A stretch of 64,000 nucleotides of DNA from Puniceicoccaceae bacterium (GTDB lineage: Bacteria > Verrucomicrobiota > Verrucomicrobiia > Opitutales > JAFGAQ01): NCBI GenBank assembly GCA_028285755.1, contig JANQOQ010000006.1, forward strand, positions 310,001 to 374,000. Reading direction: 5' to 3'. Shown piece by piece: positions 1-10,150 of the stretch (positions are counted from its first letter, which is position 1; every line of letters begins with the position of its first letter). Made by a program: the position numbers and the translations under genes. The notes below the pieces were generated by a model. It was not told where the DNA came from. It made no database searches and saw only the letters and a list, made by a program, of their open reading frames with translations.

Positions 1-2302
1 GTTCCAGATCAAACTCCGGGATTTCGATCTCCACGGTATGCAATTCCGGATTAATGGCGTAGAGTAATTGTTCAGAACCCATGCTGTAGTCCGCATTATA
101 AAGCACAGCGAATGCTCTCGCATTGGGCGAATAAAAGAACTGCATGTAGCCTTCTTTCGGAGGGAATTCCAATCGAAATAGATGTCCTGCCGCTGAACGT
201 CTGAAATTAATCCAGTTTCGGAAATACTCATGCGTTTGGCTGAAGGTGATCATCCGGCTATAGTCGAGGGCATTGATATCCCCTTTTTGATAGGTATTGC
301 GAATACCGAATTTGCTGCGATTGAAATCCTGACCGGCTGAGATCATGGGTATCCCAAGTGATACCATCAGCAACGAGAGCATCAGATGATTTCTGCGGAT
401 ATCGTTAAGCGTCGGATGCGAACCGTCCCGATTTTCATTTTCGGTGATTAGATCCAGAAAGGCGTAATCATCATGTGACTCCGAGTAATTGACCGTCTGG
501 GCAGGAAAGCGCGTAAATCCCACCGGAGAGCCTTTCATATAGTATTCGAGCTCCCGCGGATCGCCATTATTACGTAGATAATGCACGAAGAAATCCCGAT
601 AGCGGTCATTCCACGAGCTGAAACCCGTCACCCTCAACTTGTCGGCGATATGCCCCCGAAAACTCCAGGGCTCCGCTATGAGGATAACAGAGGGTTTCAC
701 CTTTTTGAGTGCACGTTCGATTTCAATGAGCACATCCCGGCCAATAAGCTCAGCCAGATCAAAGCGAAACCCATCTACATTGTATTTTTTGATGAGAAAA
801 GTAAGGCTATCAATGATAATACGCTTCATCATGGGTGCTGAGCAGCGCATATCATTACCTACCCCACTCCAATTGCTCAGGTTGTAATTGGAATCGAGCT
901 CAAAGTAATAGTGCTTATCGATACTGAACAATGGATTCGGCGAGCCCAGGTGATTATAGACGACATCCAGAATCACTGAAAATCCTTCGTCATGACAGGT
1001 CCGGACGAGCTCGTGAAATTCTTCCACCTGCTTTGCCTTTTCACGATTACTACCGAATGCACTGGAAACACTGAAGTAATTAACCGGCATATAACCCCAG
1101 TGATACTCATTGGGGTCATTATATTCAAATTCCTGAATAGGTTGCAATTCGATGGCATTCACCCCGAGAGTTTTCAGGTAAGACTGATGGTGCCTCACCC
1201 ACTTCGTAACGCCCTTGAAGCCCTGCCTCTCGGAAACCTCAAGCTCAATAGGCGCCTTGGCCACGAGGTCACGCACATGGGCTTCAACTATAATCAAATC
1301 ATGCCAGAGCGGCGGATGAAAGATATCCCCATCGGTATTTAGCTCATTATCATCGATAATAATGCCGGGTCCAGATGGACTATACATAGCCTTGGCGTAC
1401 GGGTCTACAAGCGGCTGAGTATAGTCAAAAAAGGTGGAGGCATCACGATTCATCCCATCTACGTAATAATAGTAATAGGAACCCAAATAACTTCCACTCA
1501 GCTTTAATTCCCAAAGGCCATTGTTCTTTTTTTCCAGCTCATGAAATGCCTTATCACTGCCATCCAGCTGCGTGAAAAGTTCGAGCGTCACGCGTGTTGC
1601 CCGGGGCGCAAACAAGCGAAATACGGTGGATTTCATGCGCTGGATCACCCCCATATCCGCCTTGGTCTGCATCGAAAGGTAAAATTCGGATGCGGATACC
1701 AGTATTTTCTCTTCGAAGGCGACATCTTTCCAGCATAGGATCAGGTTTGAATCCAGCGAGTTTTCGGTATCTGTAATGATGCGAAACACATGACGCCCGC
1801 TTTGCCTGAGGCTCAATGAGAAATCACTGCCCTGATACTTACCGGGCACCCAGTTAGGTGCATTGTCAGGAACGTTTACCCACAGTTTATTACGCGTTAC
1901 AAATCGAAAGGTTGAGCTGAATTTACCCGCCAACAGCTCAATCGGTACACTCGCACGTATCAGCGACTTGCCCTGCCATTTAAAAGGTTTGAGCCTGAAT
2001 TTCTCATTCTCGATAGCCGCTTCCCAGCGGTTGAATTCACCGGCTACATATACCTCATCATCGCCATCTACTGCCGGATACTGGGTATGGTCCATAACAA
2101 AATGAATGTTTTCATCATCCATGTAATACCCTGACATAAGACCTGCAGCCACCAAATCGACCCGCTCGATACGCCAATTCATACCATTGGGCTCAAAGGA
2201 AATCGGCAATCGGAGGGTTTCGTCTTCCCAATCCTGGGATAAAAAAATTAAAGCTTTGTTGGCAGTTTCCCAATAGGCTTTGAGAAAAATTTTGTCCTGC
2301 AT
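1..2302 (-). CDS. GH13 family alpha-glucan debranching-type enzyme (pullulanase/isoamylase-like), C-terminal end truncated by window edge
   Basis: Open minus-strand frame from ATG at 2302 to base 1; translation starts MQDKIFLKAYWETANKALIFLSQDWEDETLRLPISFEPNGMNW and carries GH13 motifs VILDVVYNH, DGFRFDLAELIG, ILIAEPW, VNYSESHDD. Missing from the ORF track because it has no stop inside the window. Confidence 0.85.
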   Translation of the reverse strand, partial: MQDKIFLKAYWETANKALIFLSQDWEDETLRLPISFEPNGMNWRIERVDLVAAGLMSGYYMDDENIHFVMDHTQYPAVDGDDEVYVAGEFNRWEAAIENEKFRLKPFKWQGKSLIRASVPIELLAGKFSSTFRFVTRNKLWVNVPDNAPNWVPGKYQGSDFSLSLRQSGRHVFRIITDTENSLDSNLILCWKDVAFEEKILVSASEFYLSMQTKADMGVIQRMKSTVFRLFAPRATRVTLELFTQLDGSDKAFHELEKKNNGLWELKLSGSYLGSYYYYYVDGMNRDASTFFDYTQPLVDPYAKAMYSPSGPGIIIDDNELNTDGDIFHPPLWHDLIIVEAHVRDLVAKAPIELEVSERQGFKGVTKWVRHHQSYLKTLGVNAIELQPIQEFEYNDPNEYHWGYMPVNYFSVSSAFGSNREKAKQVEEFHELVRTCHDEGFSVILDVVYNHLGSPNPLFSIDKHYYFELDSNYNLSNWSGVGNDMRCSAPMMKRIIIDSLTFLIKKYNVDGFRFDLAELIGRDVLIEIERALKKVKPSVILIAEPWSFRGHIADKLRVTGFSSWNDRYRDFFVHYLRNNGDPRELEYYMKGSPVGFTRFPAQTVNYSESHDDYAFLDLITENENRDGSHPTLNDIRRNHLMLSLLMVSLGIPMISAGQDFNRSKFGIRNTYQKGDINALDYSRMITFSQTHEYFRNWINFRRSAAGHLFRLEFPPKEGYMQFFYSPNARAFAVLYNADYSMGSEQLLYAINPELHTVEIEIPEFDLE

Positions 2303-2346
2303 AAATGTCGTTTATTAACCGGAAAATTAAATGAATCGCGAGTAAG

Positions 2347-2364
2347 GCTTGCAAAGCTGCAAGC
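2347..2364. other. Intergenic hairpin-forming inverted repeat
   Basis: GCTTGCA-AAGC-TGCAAGC, 7-bp perfect arms, in the 239-bp divergent gap 2303..2541. Confidence 0.35.
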
Positions 2365-2541
2365 GCATTCCATACCATGCCCCTACAAAGTTATAAATCA
2401 ATATAATCTTTGTAAAAATATTACACTGTTCTGAAGAGGACTTCCCAATCAGCCGAGATCTGAATTAAATCCTTTACGTCCAGTTACTTAGGTTCTAAAT
2501 CAAGGAACCTGACAATATTACTGTATTTATAAGTTTACCTG

Positions 2542-3537
2542 ATGCTCGGAATTGAGAACAACAGCCCCTTTCAAGAGAGGATAGATAAATTAGCAATCAA
2601 CGATTTTCCGCTCATTGAATTTAAAGGAACCATTCATCTGGTAAATTCTCAAGAATCTGCAGCCAAAATCATTCCCAAGCTGATGAAAGAAACCGTCCTG
2701 GGGTTTGATACTGAGAGTAAGCCCTCTTTCCGCCGGGATGAGCAGTTTCTGCCATCGCTCCTACAACTATCCTCTAAACGCGAAGCTTTCCTGATTCAGA
2801 TCAACAAGATCAAGGACAAATCCGACATCAGCATGATCCTGGCAAATCCTTCGATCAAAAAGGTCGGAGTCGCTATTAAGGATGATTTAAACGGGCTGAT
2901 GAAACAATTTCAATTCGCCCCGGAAGCGTTTATCGACCTTGCAGATCTCGCCCGAATTGCAGGCATTCAAAACACTGGCCTTAGGAGCCTTTGCGGGATT
3001 ATGCTCAACCGCCGTATTTCAAAAAGCGCACAGGTTTCAAACTGGGCAAAGAGTGAGCTCACTGAAAAACAGGTGGTCTATGCCGCTACTGATGCCTGGA
3101 TAAGTCGTGAGCTTTACATGGTATTTCGCAAGCACGGAATTGTGCGCAAATACAATCGCATGCTAAAGAGTGGCGACACTGTCAGCAAACAACTTAAGAA
3201 CAAAGTGGAAAAAGCAGGCCTGGATACCCTGAAACACCACATCCTTTTCTGCTCGGGGAACAGTGCCGGCCGCTGTTGCCCGAAGGAAAAATCTCAGGAG
3301 TCGCTCAAGTATTTGCAAAAGCGGCTACGTAAGATCAATGAAACAACCCGCACCGTTTACCTCTCACAGGTGGATTGCCTGGGCATCTGCAATAAGGGAC
3401 CCATCATGGTGGTATACCCGGAAGGCGCCTGGTACTATCAATGCACACCCGAGGTCATTGAACGCATCCTGCAAAACCACTTGCTCAACAATAAGGTGGT
3501 CAAGGAAAACCTGTTGGCGGTTAACCGGCTGAAGTAA
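2542..3537 (+). CDS. DEDDy-type 3'-5' exonuclease (RNase D-like) domain fused to C-terminal thioredoxin-like [2Fe-2S] ferredoxin domain
   Basis: Exo I VLGFDTESKP (DxE), Exo III YAATDAWISRELY (Yx3D); C-terminal HILFCSGNSAGRCCPKE ... VDCLGICNKGPIMVVYPEGAWYYQCTPEVIERIL matches the thioredoxin-like ferredoxin pattern. Confidence 0.85.
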   Translation: MLGIENNSPFQERIDKLAINDFPLIEFKGTIHLVNSQESAAKIIPKLMKETVLGFDTESKPSFRRDEQFLPSLLQLSSKREAFLIQINKIKDKSDISMILANPSIKKVGVAIKDDLNGLMKQFQFAPEAFIDLADLARIAGIQNTGLRSLCGIMLNRRISKSAQVSNWAKSELTEKQVVYAATDAWISRELYMVFRKHGIVRKYNRMLKSGDTVSKQLKNKVEKAGLDTLKHHILFCSGNSAGRCCPKEKSQESLKYLQKRLRKINETTRTVYLSQVDCLGICNKGPIMVVYPEGAWYYQCTPEVIERILQNHLLNNKVVKENLLAVNRLK

Positions 3538-4684
3538 TCTCCCGGTAGATCGCAATCTGCTCTTTTACCCAGAGCATCCGGTCAAATTGTTTGCGCTTTT
3601 TTCTGGCAGCTTCCCCCATTGCAGACAAAAGGCCTGGATTTTCAATGAGCTGACGGGTCGCTGCCAAGAGTTCATCCAGGCTCCGCTCTTTCAATAACAA
3701 ACCGCTGACACCCGCCTCCACGATCTCATTGCAGCCTCGTGTATCCCGGGTGATTACGGGCAAACCCATGCTTTGAGCCTCCATGAGATTCACAGGCATT
3801 CCTTCACGCTCACTGGGAAAAAGCATAGCATCTGCAGCGATCAGATAGTCCTGCACATTATTGACCCACCCCATTTTTATGATTCCGGGATGCGCTTGCA
3901 TTGCTGTGGTTTCCGTCTCACTGAGTCCACTGGGATGCACCCGATAAGGCTGCCCGAGCAATATCAATTTAAGGTGTTCATACTCTTCGGCGAGTTTCAT
4001 ATATGCCTTTATCACCAGATCATACCCCTTAAACCACACATGCCTGCCCACGAAAATCAGAGTAATATCCTCCGGCTTTACACCGAGTTTTTCTCTGAGC
4101 ACGGTACGATCTTCATGTGTATATTTGGATGAGTCAAACAGGTCGATCCGGCAGCCAATGCCCCGTGATTGCTTATACGAACCTATTTGCCCTCTAAAAC
4201 CCGTTTTCCGCAGCCATTTCAAATCACTGACGTTCAAAACGTAATTTGCCTTTTGTTTGCCCATCGCCCAGCGCTCCGCATTTCCCAATACCCATCTCCA
4301 CCATCCTCGGGTAGCCGGGCTCAGCAGCCCATGGTGTGTAGCCATAAAGAATGGTTTTTGCTTCAAGCCGCCAAATTGCCTGGTGAGTGAGGCAGTGAAC
4401 ATGCCTGCCCCCGTGTGAGCATGCAATATGTCCGGCTGGTAATCCTCAATCACCTTCTTTAGACCCTTCATCGCTTTCCAGTGATTAGCCGGTGACATAC
4501 CCTGAGGTAGATCCAGAGGGAAATAATCACCTGCGGGTTTGTCTCCATAGCAATCGACCTGATTAAAATGCCGGGGCGATGAAACCAGGCCAACCTCGTG
4601 GCCCTCTTCGATCAGCTTTAACGTCAGCTCCTCCAAAAACATGAAGTAGTTGGTAATCGATGGAATGAGCATCAGAACTTTCAT
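3521..4684 (-). CDS. Glycosyltransferase family 4 (GT-B)
   Basis: MKVLMLIPSITNYFMFLEELTLKLIEEGHEVGLVSSPRH; HAHTGAGMF; LIFVGRHVWFKGYDLVIKAY; FPSEREGMPVNLMEAQSMGLPVI. Confidence 0.9.
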   Translation of the reverse strand: MKVLMLIPSITNYFMFLEELTLKLIEEGHEVGLVSSPRHFNQVDCYGDKPAGDYFPLDLPQGMSPANHWKAMKGLKKVIEDYQPDILHAHTGAGMFTASLTRQFGGLKQKPFFMATHHGLLSPATRGWWRWVLGNAERWAMGKQKANYVLNVSDLKWLRKTGFRGQIGSYKQSRGIGCRIDLFDSSKYTHEDRTVLREKLGVKPEDITLIFVGRHVWFKGYDLVIKAYMKLAEEYEHLKLILLGQPYRVHPSGLSETETTAMQAHPGIIKMGWVNNVQDYLIAADAMLFPSEREGMPVNLMEAQSMGLPVITRDTRGCNEIVEAGVSGLLLKERSLDELLAATRQLIENPGLLSAMGEAARKKRKQFDRMLWVKEQIAIYREITSAG

Positions 4685-6540
4685 TGATTATCCTTCACAC
4701 GGGTATCCAGCCATACTTCGTTGAGCCACTGACCTTCCTGATAAAGATTAACCGTCCTCTTAAGATCATCCAGTCTTTCAGCAATGCTGAATTGTTCATT
4801 ATAGGGCTTATCAAGCTGATCTTCAGGGATGTATATATAGGTATTGGTCCTGTAAAACTGAAGCGCATAAGGGGAAGTGCCCCACTCGATTTGATAAGGA
4901 ATATCTTCGCGCTGCAGCCAGTAACGATTGGAAGGATACCAACCCGTCCCCATAGAAACCGGCTGTTCAAGCTGATTAACCACCATAAGCTGCTGTCGGA
5001 TCATATGCGTACCAAAGATATTCCCTGAAACATACAACACGAGTATCACTAAGCTATTTAAAAAGGCATAAGTGAGTGCGACCCACGGCACCAGGCGCCC
5101 CAAGCTGGCCAGTCGATTAAGTCTAAAGGCAGGTAGTTTATTGAAGGTAATCTCCCTGGAAATCGCCGGAAGCAACATAACCATGGGCAACAGGCCAATT
5201 TGGGGTATCCATCTTGCCCAATACGTCGCCAGAAAGAGACAAGGCAACAAGATGGAAAATACACCCAGTAGTGTAATAAAGCGTTTATCAGACTTCCAAA
5301 TGTAGAGTAGCATTGCAATTAAGCTTAACACTACAGATGTTCTGAAAAACGGGCCATAACCGCCCGCCCTGGGATCTTCAAAAAAGTAATAGAAAGTCCT
5401 TAGTTCCTGCCAGTCGGTCAAAAATAGCGGCATGAGATCAATTTCATAAGCCACCGGCAATGATCGTGAGAAACTGGAATAAAACAATACCTGCCATCGA
5501 TTCATCTGAGCATAGTCCGCAACTTGATTAAATGACCCCGCACCATACCAAATACCATCGTGGTTATAAAGCTCAATTGTCTGGATGATCGTATTGAGAA
5601 CTCCTCGTTCATAACCCCATAAACCACTAAGTTGCCCCCCTATCAAGAGCAACACACCGAGTAATCCCATCGCCCCCAGTAGAATTAGCTTCTGATACCA
5701 CTTAAAATGAAAAACCAACAAAAAAACACCCAGGCCCATACTAATCAGTGCCCCGAAGCCAATGCCTGACTTTTTGCAACCCGCTAAAACCAGCATTATC
5801 ACAAAATATATTATCCAGCTGCTAATATGACGTGGATTTTTTGCCAGCCACAGAGAGATAAGAATCAGTGTAGCCATCAGGCTGGATATAAAACCATCCT
5901 GCCAATAACTGAATGATTGATATATGCTAACCGGATTAAATGCCCAGGCAAATGCCACGAGATAGGCAACTGTCGGATTGGGTATCCACTGTCTGAACAC
6001 ATAAGCAGCAATGGAAAAGCTAAGCATTATACCAATCCAGTTGATGGCCTTACCACTTTCGTGATGATTAAATGCCTTTGCAATGATTGCAGATAATTGA
6101 TAACTGAAAAACTTGGTTGTTCCCCGTTTCAACCAGGGCATATCCTCAAGCACCGGGTATTTTTCCATCAGTTCTTCAGCTTTAAAAAAGTAAGGGTCCT
6201 TAATAGGATTCCACTCCGATTGAAGCCCAAGGATTGCCTCCTGATGCGTACCCATACCATCTCCTCCCAGGTCATAGAACCAGGCACTGATGAGTATGCT
6301 CAGTCCAATTGGAATGGAGAGTATTCCGAAGTGTAACAAGCCCTTATAAATTTTGCCCCGATAACTAATGATCAAAGTAATGAGAATAATCAGACTAAAC
6401 ACCCAAAAATGGACAAACGTAATCGTGATGCCCAAAAGAAACAGCAATTGGGTAACGAGTAATACACCGCAAATACCTATGGCGAGTGCCAGTGCATTAT
6501 TTTCCCAAAACCTTAGCGTTTTCTTTTCTTCCAGTTCCAT
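4681..6540 (-). CDS. Polytopic membrane protein, GT-C-like glycosyltransferase (paralogous to 41784..43682)
   Basis: 619 aa with many hydrophobic segments; motifs EWNPIKDPYFF, GCKKSGIGF, ARWIPQIGLLP shared with the 632 aa protein at 41784..43682. Confidence 0.6.
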   Translation of the reverse strand: MELEEKKTLRFWENNALALAIGICGVLLVTQLLFLLGITITFVHFWVFSLIILITLIISYRGKIYKGLLHFGILSIPIGLSILISAWFYDLGGDGMGTHQEAILGLQSEWNPIKDPYFFKAEELMEKYPVLEDMPWLKRGTTKFFSYQLSAIIAKAFNHHESGKAINWIGIMLSFSIAAYVFRQWIPNPTVAYLVAFAWAFNPVSIYQSFSYWQDGFISSLMATLILISLWLAKNPRHISSWIIYFVIMLVLAGCKKSGIGFGALISMGLGVFLLVFHFKWYQKLILLGAMGLLGVLLLIGGQLSGLWGYERGVLNTIIQTIELYNHDGIWYGAGSFNQVADYAQMNRWQVLFYSSFSRSLPVAYEIDLMPLFLTDWQELRTFYYFFEDPRAGGYGPFFRTSVVLSLIAMLLYIWKSDKRFITLLGVFSILLPCLFLATYWARWIPQIGLLPMVMLLPAISREITFNKLPAFRLNRLASLGRLVPWVALTYAFLNSLVILVLYVSGNIFGTHMIRQQLMVVNQLEQPVSMGTGWYPSNRYWLQREDIPYQIEWGTSPYALQFYRTNTYIYIPEDQLDKPYNEQFSIAERLDDLKRTVNLYQEGQWLNEVWLDTRVKDNQ

Positions 6541-7458
6541 TTAGAGAGCCATTTGCTCAAACTGCTTTAGGATATCAATAAAGCCCGATTTTCTGAATCG
6601 TTCCTTCCAGGTAATTCTCGAAAAATCGAACCCACGATTATCTTGAGAATCAGATACATCTTTTAATCCATCAAACACAAACGCACCACCCCAGGCCACA
6701 TGAATGGTATATTGCTCCGAAACCCGCATGTTCGAAACGCTCGGATTCGCAATGATCTTCTTACCCAGTGAAGCATACTCCAGTAGTTTCGTAGGAGTCT
6801 GGAAGCAGTGAGGGCGGTGATTCGGAAAGTAACATACCGCATATTCAGCCTCACCCAGCTTCTTAAAAACTTCCTTTTGAGGAAGACTACCCGCAAAGAC
6901 AATATTTCCACACATTTTATATTGTTCCACCAATTTTGCTTCGGCCTTTCCAATCAGTAAAAAACGCTCATCCCGGTATTCGGAATCTAAAAAAGCATCC
7001 AAAAGCTTATCCATTTTTCTTTCACGCGAAATCGCACCGACATATGCAAATTTGTAGTCGAAGTGCTCATGATCGCCACGATAATCATTAATCCATTCCG
7101 GCACGCCCATATCGAGGATTATATGGGGTATCGAATCATTAAAGCGCATGATATCGCGAATTTCTTCATTGAGGAATATACGCAAATCAGGTTTCACGTT
7201 TGTCAGGCGCTTTATGGAATCCTTCGCAGAGGCAAAAAACCCGGTAGATAACGAACGATAATCGTGTATCAAATATTGATAGCCGGGAGGCCGTTTCCTC
7301 TGCTGTCCCATGAATTTCCAATAAACACCCAGATCCGACGGTTGTATTGGGTGATTGATGGTCTCAACTGTGTATTCGTAGAGATCGCGCAGTACCTCGG
7401 GGTATATGTGCATCTCAGGCAAATGAGCCTTCTGACTTTCCTGTATGTGTATAACCAA
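6541..7458 (-). CDS. Glycosyltransferase, GT-B fold (GT1/GT4-like)
   Basis: FAYVGAISRERKMDKLLDAF ... FLLIGKAEAKLVEQY ... GSLPQKEVFKKLGEAEYAVCYFPNHRPHCFQTPTKLLEYASLGKKIIANP. Confidence 0.75.
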   Translation of the reverse strand: MVIHIQESQKAHLPEMHIYPEVLRDLYEYTVETINHPIQPSDLGVYWKFMGQQRKRPPGYQYLIHDYRSLSTGFFASAKDSIKRLTNVKPDLRIFLNEEIRDIMRFNDSIPHIILDMGVPEWINDYRGDHEHFDYKFAYVGAISRERKMDKLLDAFLDSEYRDERFLLIGKAEAKLVEQYKMCGNIVFAGSLPQKEVFKKLGEAEYAVCYFPNHRPHCFQTPTKLLEYASLGKKIIANPSVSNMRVSEQYTIHVAWGGAFVFDGLKDVSDSQDNRGFDFSRITWKERFRKSGFIDILKQFEQMAL

Positions 7459-7461
7459 AAA

Positions 7462-9036
7462 TTAATGTAGTGGGACAGAAACTGACTGGCTTTTGAGTCG
7501 TCCCATATTGAGATTAAATTCCTCTACCTTAAGTTTGCCATCTCCACTGAATTCATAGAGCAGCAGATGAAAGTCAGGGTATTCAGTATCAATCGCGTCA
7601 AAACGCTTTACCAATTTAAACTCTTTTTCCTCCTCCAAATACTCCCGCAGCCAGTAGTATGATTCGGTCGCTTTGTAATGTCTTTCTTTGTCTTCGATTA
7701 CCAGATATTTCACCCCGTAGTCAACCAGGAGCTTAAAGACCTCCTCAGGGCTCTCAAGTGCATTGGCTGCCAGTTCGTTAGTTTGCTCATAGGCCAGATA
7801 CTTCGTTCCGGGCAATACGTAGTATTTTTCATCTTTCCCGAATATACGCATATAGAGAGCCAAGTTCGCAGCATGTCGACTGTGCATCAAGACGGATGCT
7901 CCTTTACGATTCTCCAGTATATATTTAACTACCTCCTCATACCCCTTTACAATGGGCATTTGAAACAGCGTTAATAGCACGGAATAGTATGCTATGATCG
8001 CTAAGCCGGTAATTCCTGCCACTGTTGTATTCCATGCCTGAAGGCGCATTCCCAGATAGCCTAATCCCAATGCAATAAATGGAGCAGGATAAGTAAGGTA
8101 TCGCTCCAGCGGAAATCGAATGATACCCACCATGGTGAAGCACAAAAACAGCCCCAACCCTACAAGTATTGCGAACAACCATTCCTTGCGATAAAACATC
8201 AATACAATTCCGGCTGGTCCCAGTAACATCGCAACCCATCCAAAATTTCCAAACATGAATGTGTAACATACCTGTGTATAAAAAAAGCGGTATTCGGTAA
8301 ACAAATCCAGACTCCTTACGCCCGTGAATTGCGCGACGATTAAATTATAGGTAATTAGTACTGCCGATGCAACGACTGCAATAATCAGCATATGCCACTG
8401 CCTGAACAGCTTCCAACCATACTTTCGGAAAGCGAGAGCTGCCAAAATGGGTAGTATAAACAGGGAAAACCCTTTGGTAAGGATTGCGACAACACTCAGC
8501 AAACCGCTACAATACAGCGCCGAAATCTTACCAGACTTTAAGTGCAAACAAAAATAATAGAGTGCCAGTATACAAAAACTAAGCGAAGGTATCTCCAGCA
8601 TCACTTTCTGGGAACTGTGAAAATAGATAGGGAAAGATAAGCACATTACGCCACTGAATAGTGCCCATCCTCTGCTGAGATCAAAAAGCAGCCCCATGCG
8701 ATAAACATAAAAAGCCCCGGTAACAGCGAGTGCATACACGAGTAAGCGAGATACCTCATCGTGCACTCCGAAGATTAGAAAAGCAAATGCTTGCAACAAA
8801 TGAAAAACGGGTGGCCAGTGCAATAATCCCAGAGCTGGATATTGAATGTAAAAATCAAAAGCGTAGGCTCTCAAATCACTAACGGGAAGATCCAATAGTA
8901 GATCCCGATAGAAGATACCCGTCAATACATGACGTGCATCATCAGGCCCAAGCGGTTCCGCATGTAGGCTTTTGAAGTAAATTAAGACACCATAAAACAG
9001 GGCAAAGATGAAAAAATAGAGGCTGGCGTTTTTCAT
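7462..9036 (-). CDS. GT39/ArnT-like (PMT_2) membrane glycosyltransferase
   Basis: EPLGPDDARHVLTGIFYRDLLLD early loop with acidic residues, LGLLHWPPVFHLLQAFAF, multiple TM segments, 524 aa. Confidence 0.7.
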   Translation of the reverse strand: MKNASLYFFIFALFYGVLIYFKSLHAEPLGPDDARHVLTGIFYRDLLLDLPVSDLRAYAFDFYIQYPALGLLHWPPVFHLLQAFAFLIFGVHDEVSRLLVYALAVTGAFYVYRMGLLFDLSRGWALFSGVMCLSFPIYFHSSQKVMLEIPSLSFCILALYYFCLHLKSGKISALYCSGLLSVVAILTKGFSLFILPILAALAFRKYGWKLFRQWHMLIIAVVASAVLITYNLIVAQFTGVRSLDLFTEYRFFYTQVCYTFMFGNFGWVAMLLGPAGIVLMFYRKEWLFAILVGLGLFLCFTMVGIIRFPLERYLTYPAPFIALGLGYLGMRLQAWNTTVAGITGLAIIAYYSVLLTLFQMPIVKGYEEVVKYILENRKGASVLMHSRHAANLALYMRIFGKDEKYYVLPGTKYLAYEQTNELAANALESPEEVFKLLVDYGVKYLVIEDKERHYKATESYYWLREYLEEEKEFKLVKRFDAIDTEYPDFHLLLYEFSGDGKLKVEEFNLNMGRLKSQSVSVPLH

Positions 9037-9106
9037 GAAAGTTAAGTTCTATAAACCAAGCATTGAATTGATGGAGAATTTTGATTTTGATTAATCCAGT
9101 ATTGGA

Positions 9107-10150
9107 ATGGAGCAATCAAAATATTTTCAAGTGAAGCTTAATGTCATCATTATTGCCATTATAGCGCTTCTAGGCTTGCCGGAACTCTTCGATTCGTATC
9201 GCCAAAATGCATTTAATACGATTCCCAAAGATCCCTATGAATTTTACATGCTGCATCTTGAAGGCGATCCCAATGGGTTCTTGCCGGGTTCACCCTTTAC
9301 ATACAGGGTATTTTCAATCATTCCCGCATACGCCATTTATAAGATCTTACCCTTTGCACCAATCTTTACCCATCTGGAAGGGCACTCACCTAATTATTTA
9401 GAAGCACTGTTTGCAATTTCTATCAGTAACTATATAGCAACCCTTGCACTCGCGTGGCTGGTGTTCCATTTGCTCTACAATCGTTTGAAAGTGCGATTAT
9501 CGAGTGCATGCATTGCCGCATTAAGTGTCCTACTACTAATGGGATATACCGCCTACTACATGGTGGACCCGATTGTAATCCTCTACCTTTTTTGCTGCTT
9601 TTATTATTACCAAAAAGCAATTTTGTGGACATTTCTTCTATTGATTGGCGTGGGTGTGAATGAAAAAATCCCGTTGATATTTGCTCTCTATACAACCGCG
9701 TCCTTGCTTTATAATCGCAATATAGGAGATTGGGTTCGTTTTGGGATATCTGTGTTTGCATGCCTGCTGTATTTATGGATTCGCGTATACGCATTTCCCA
9801 TGGCAGGCTATGAAAACCAAGTCAATTTAGCGAGTTACTGGGGTGGGTTTTTAAATACCTTGGCATTAACACTGAGCTTCAAGGGCATGTATCAAATCAT
9901 TCTTCCCATTTTGATTACTATTTTACTCGCCTGGCCCCTATTTACAGGCAAATCCAGCACAGGTAAGGAATTTCCCTATTCCCTGAAAACAGCTCACATA
10001 GGTATTATTTTTGCGATGATACTTATCGCATACGTAACGAATGTTGAATACAATGTTGGGAGAAATGTTATGCACTTGTTTCCTGTTTTTCTGCCCGGGT
10101 TTATCTATTATTTGGATAAATCGGTAGCCTTTCGCACAGACAGACCCTAG
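9107..10150 (+). CDS. Polytopic integral membrane protein, possible GT-C-like
   Basis: 347 aa, hydrophobic throughout; FTYRVFSIIPAYAIYKILPF, LLLIGVGVNEKIPLIFALYT; opposite orientation to neighbours. Confidence 0.55.
   Translation: MEQSKYFQVKLNVIIIAIIALLGLPELFDSYRQNAFNTIPKDPYEFYMLHLEGDPNGFLPGSPFTYRVFSIIPAYAIYKILPFAPIFTHLEGHSPNYLEALFAISISNYIATLALAWLVFHLLYNRLKVRLSSACIAALSVLLLMGYTAYYMVDPIVILYLFCCFYYYQKAILWTFLLLIGVGVNEKIPLIFALYTTASLLYNRNIGDWVRFGISVFACLLYLWIRVYAFPMAGYENQVNLASYWGGFLNTLALTLSFKGMYQIILPILITILLAWPLFTGKSSTGKEFPYSLKTAHIGIIFAMILIAYVTNVEYNVGRNVMHLFPVFLPGFIYYLDKSVAFRTDRP

Noticed and set aside
581-1738. Several short ORFs on both strands at the left edge
   Set aside because: All overlap the GH13 reading frame on the minus strand, which has strong catalytic motifs.
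9423-9794. 123 aa minus-strand ORF antisense to 9107..10150
   Set aside because: No domain; the plus-strand frame encodes a coherent polytopic membrane protein.
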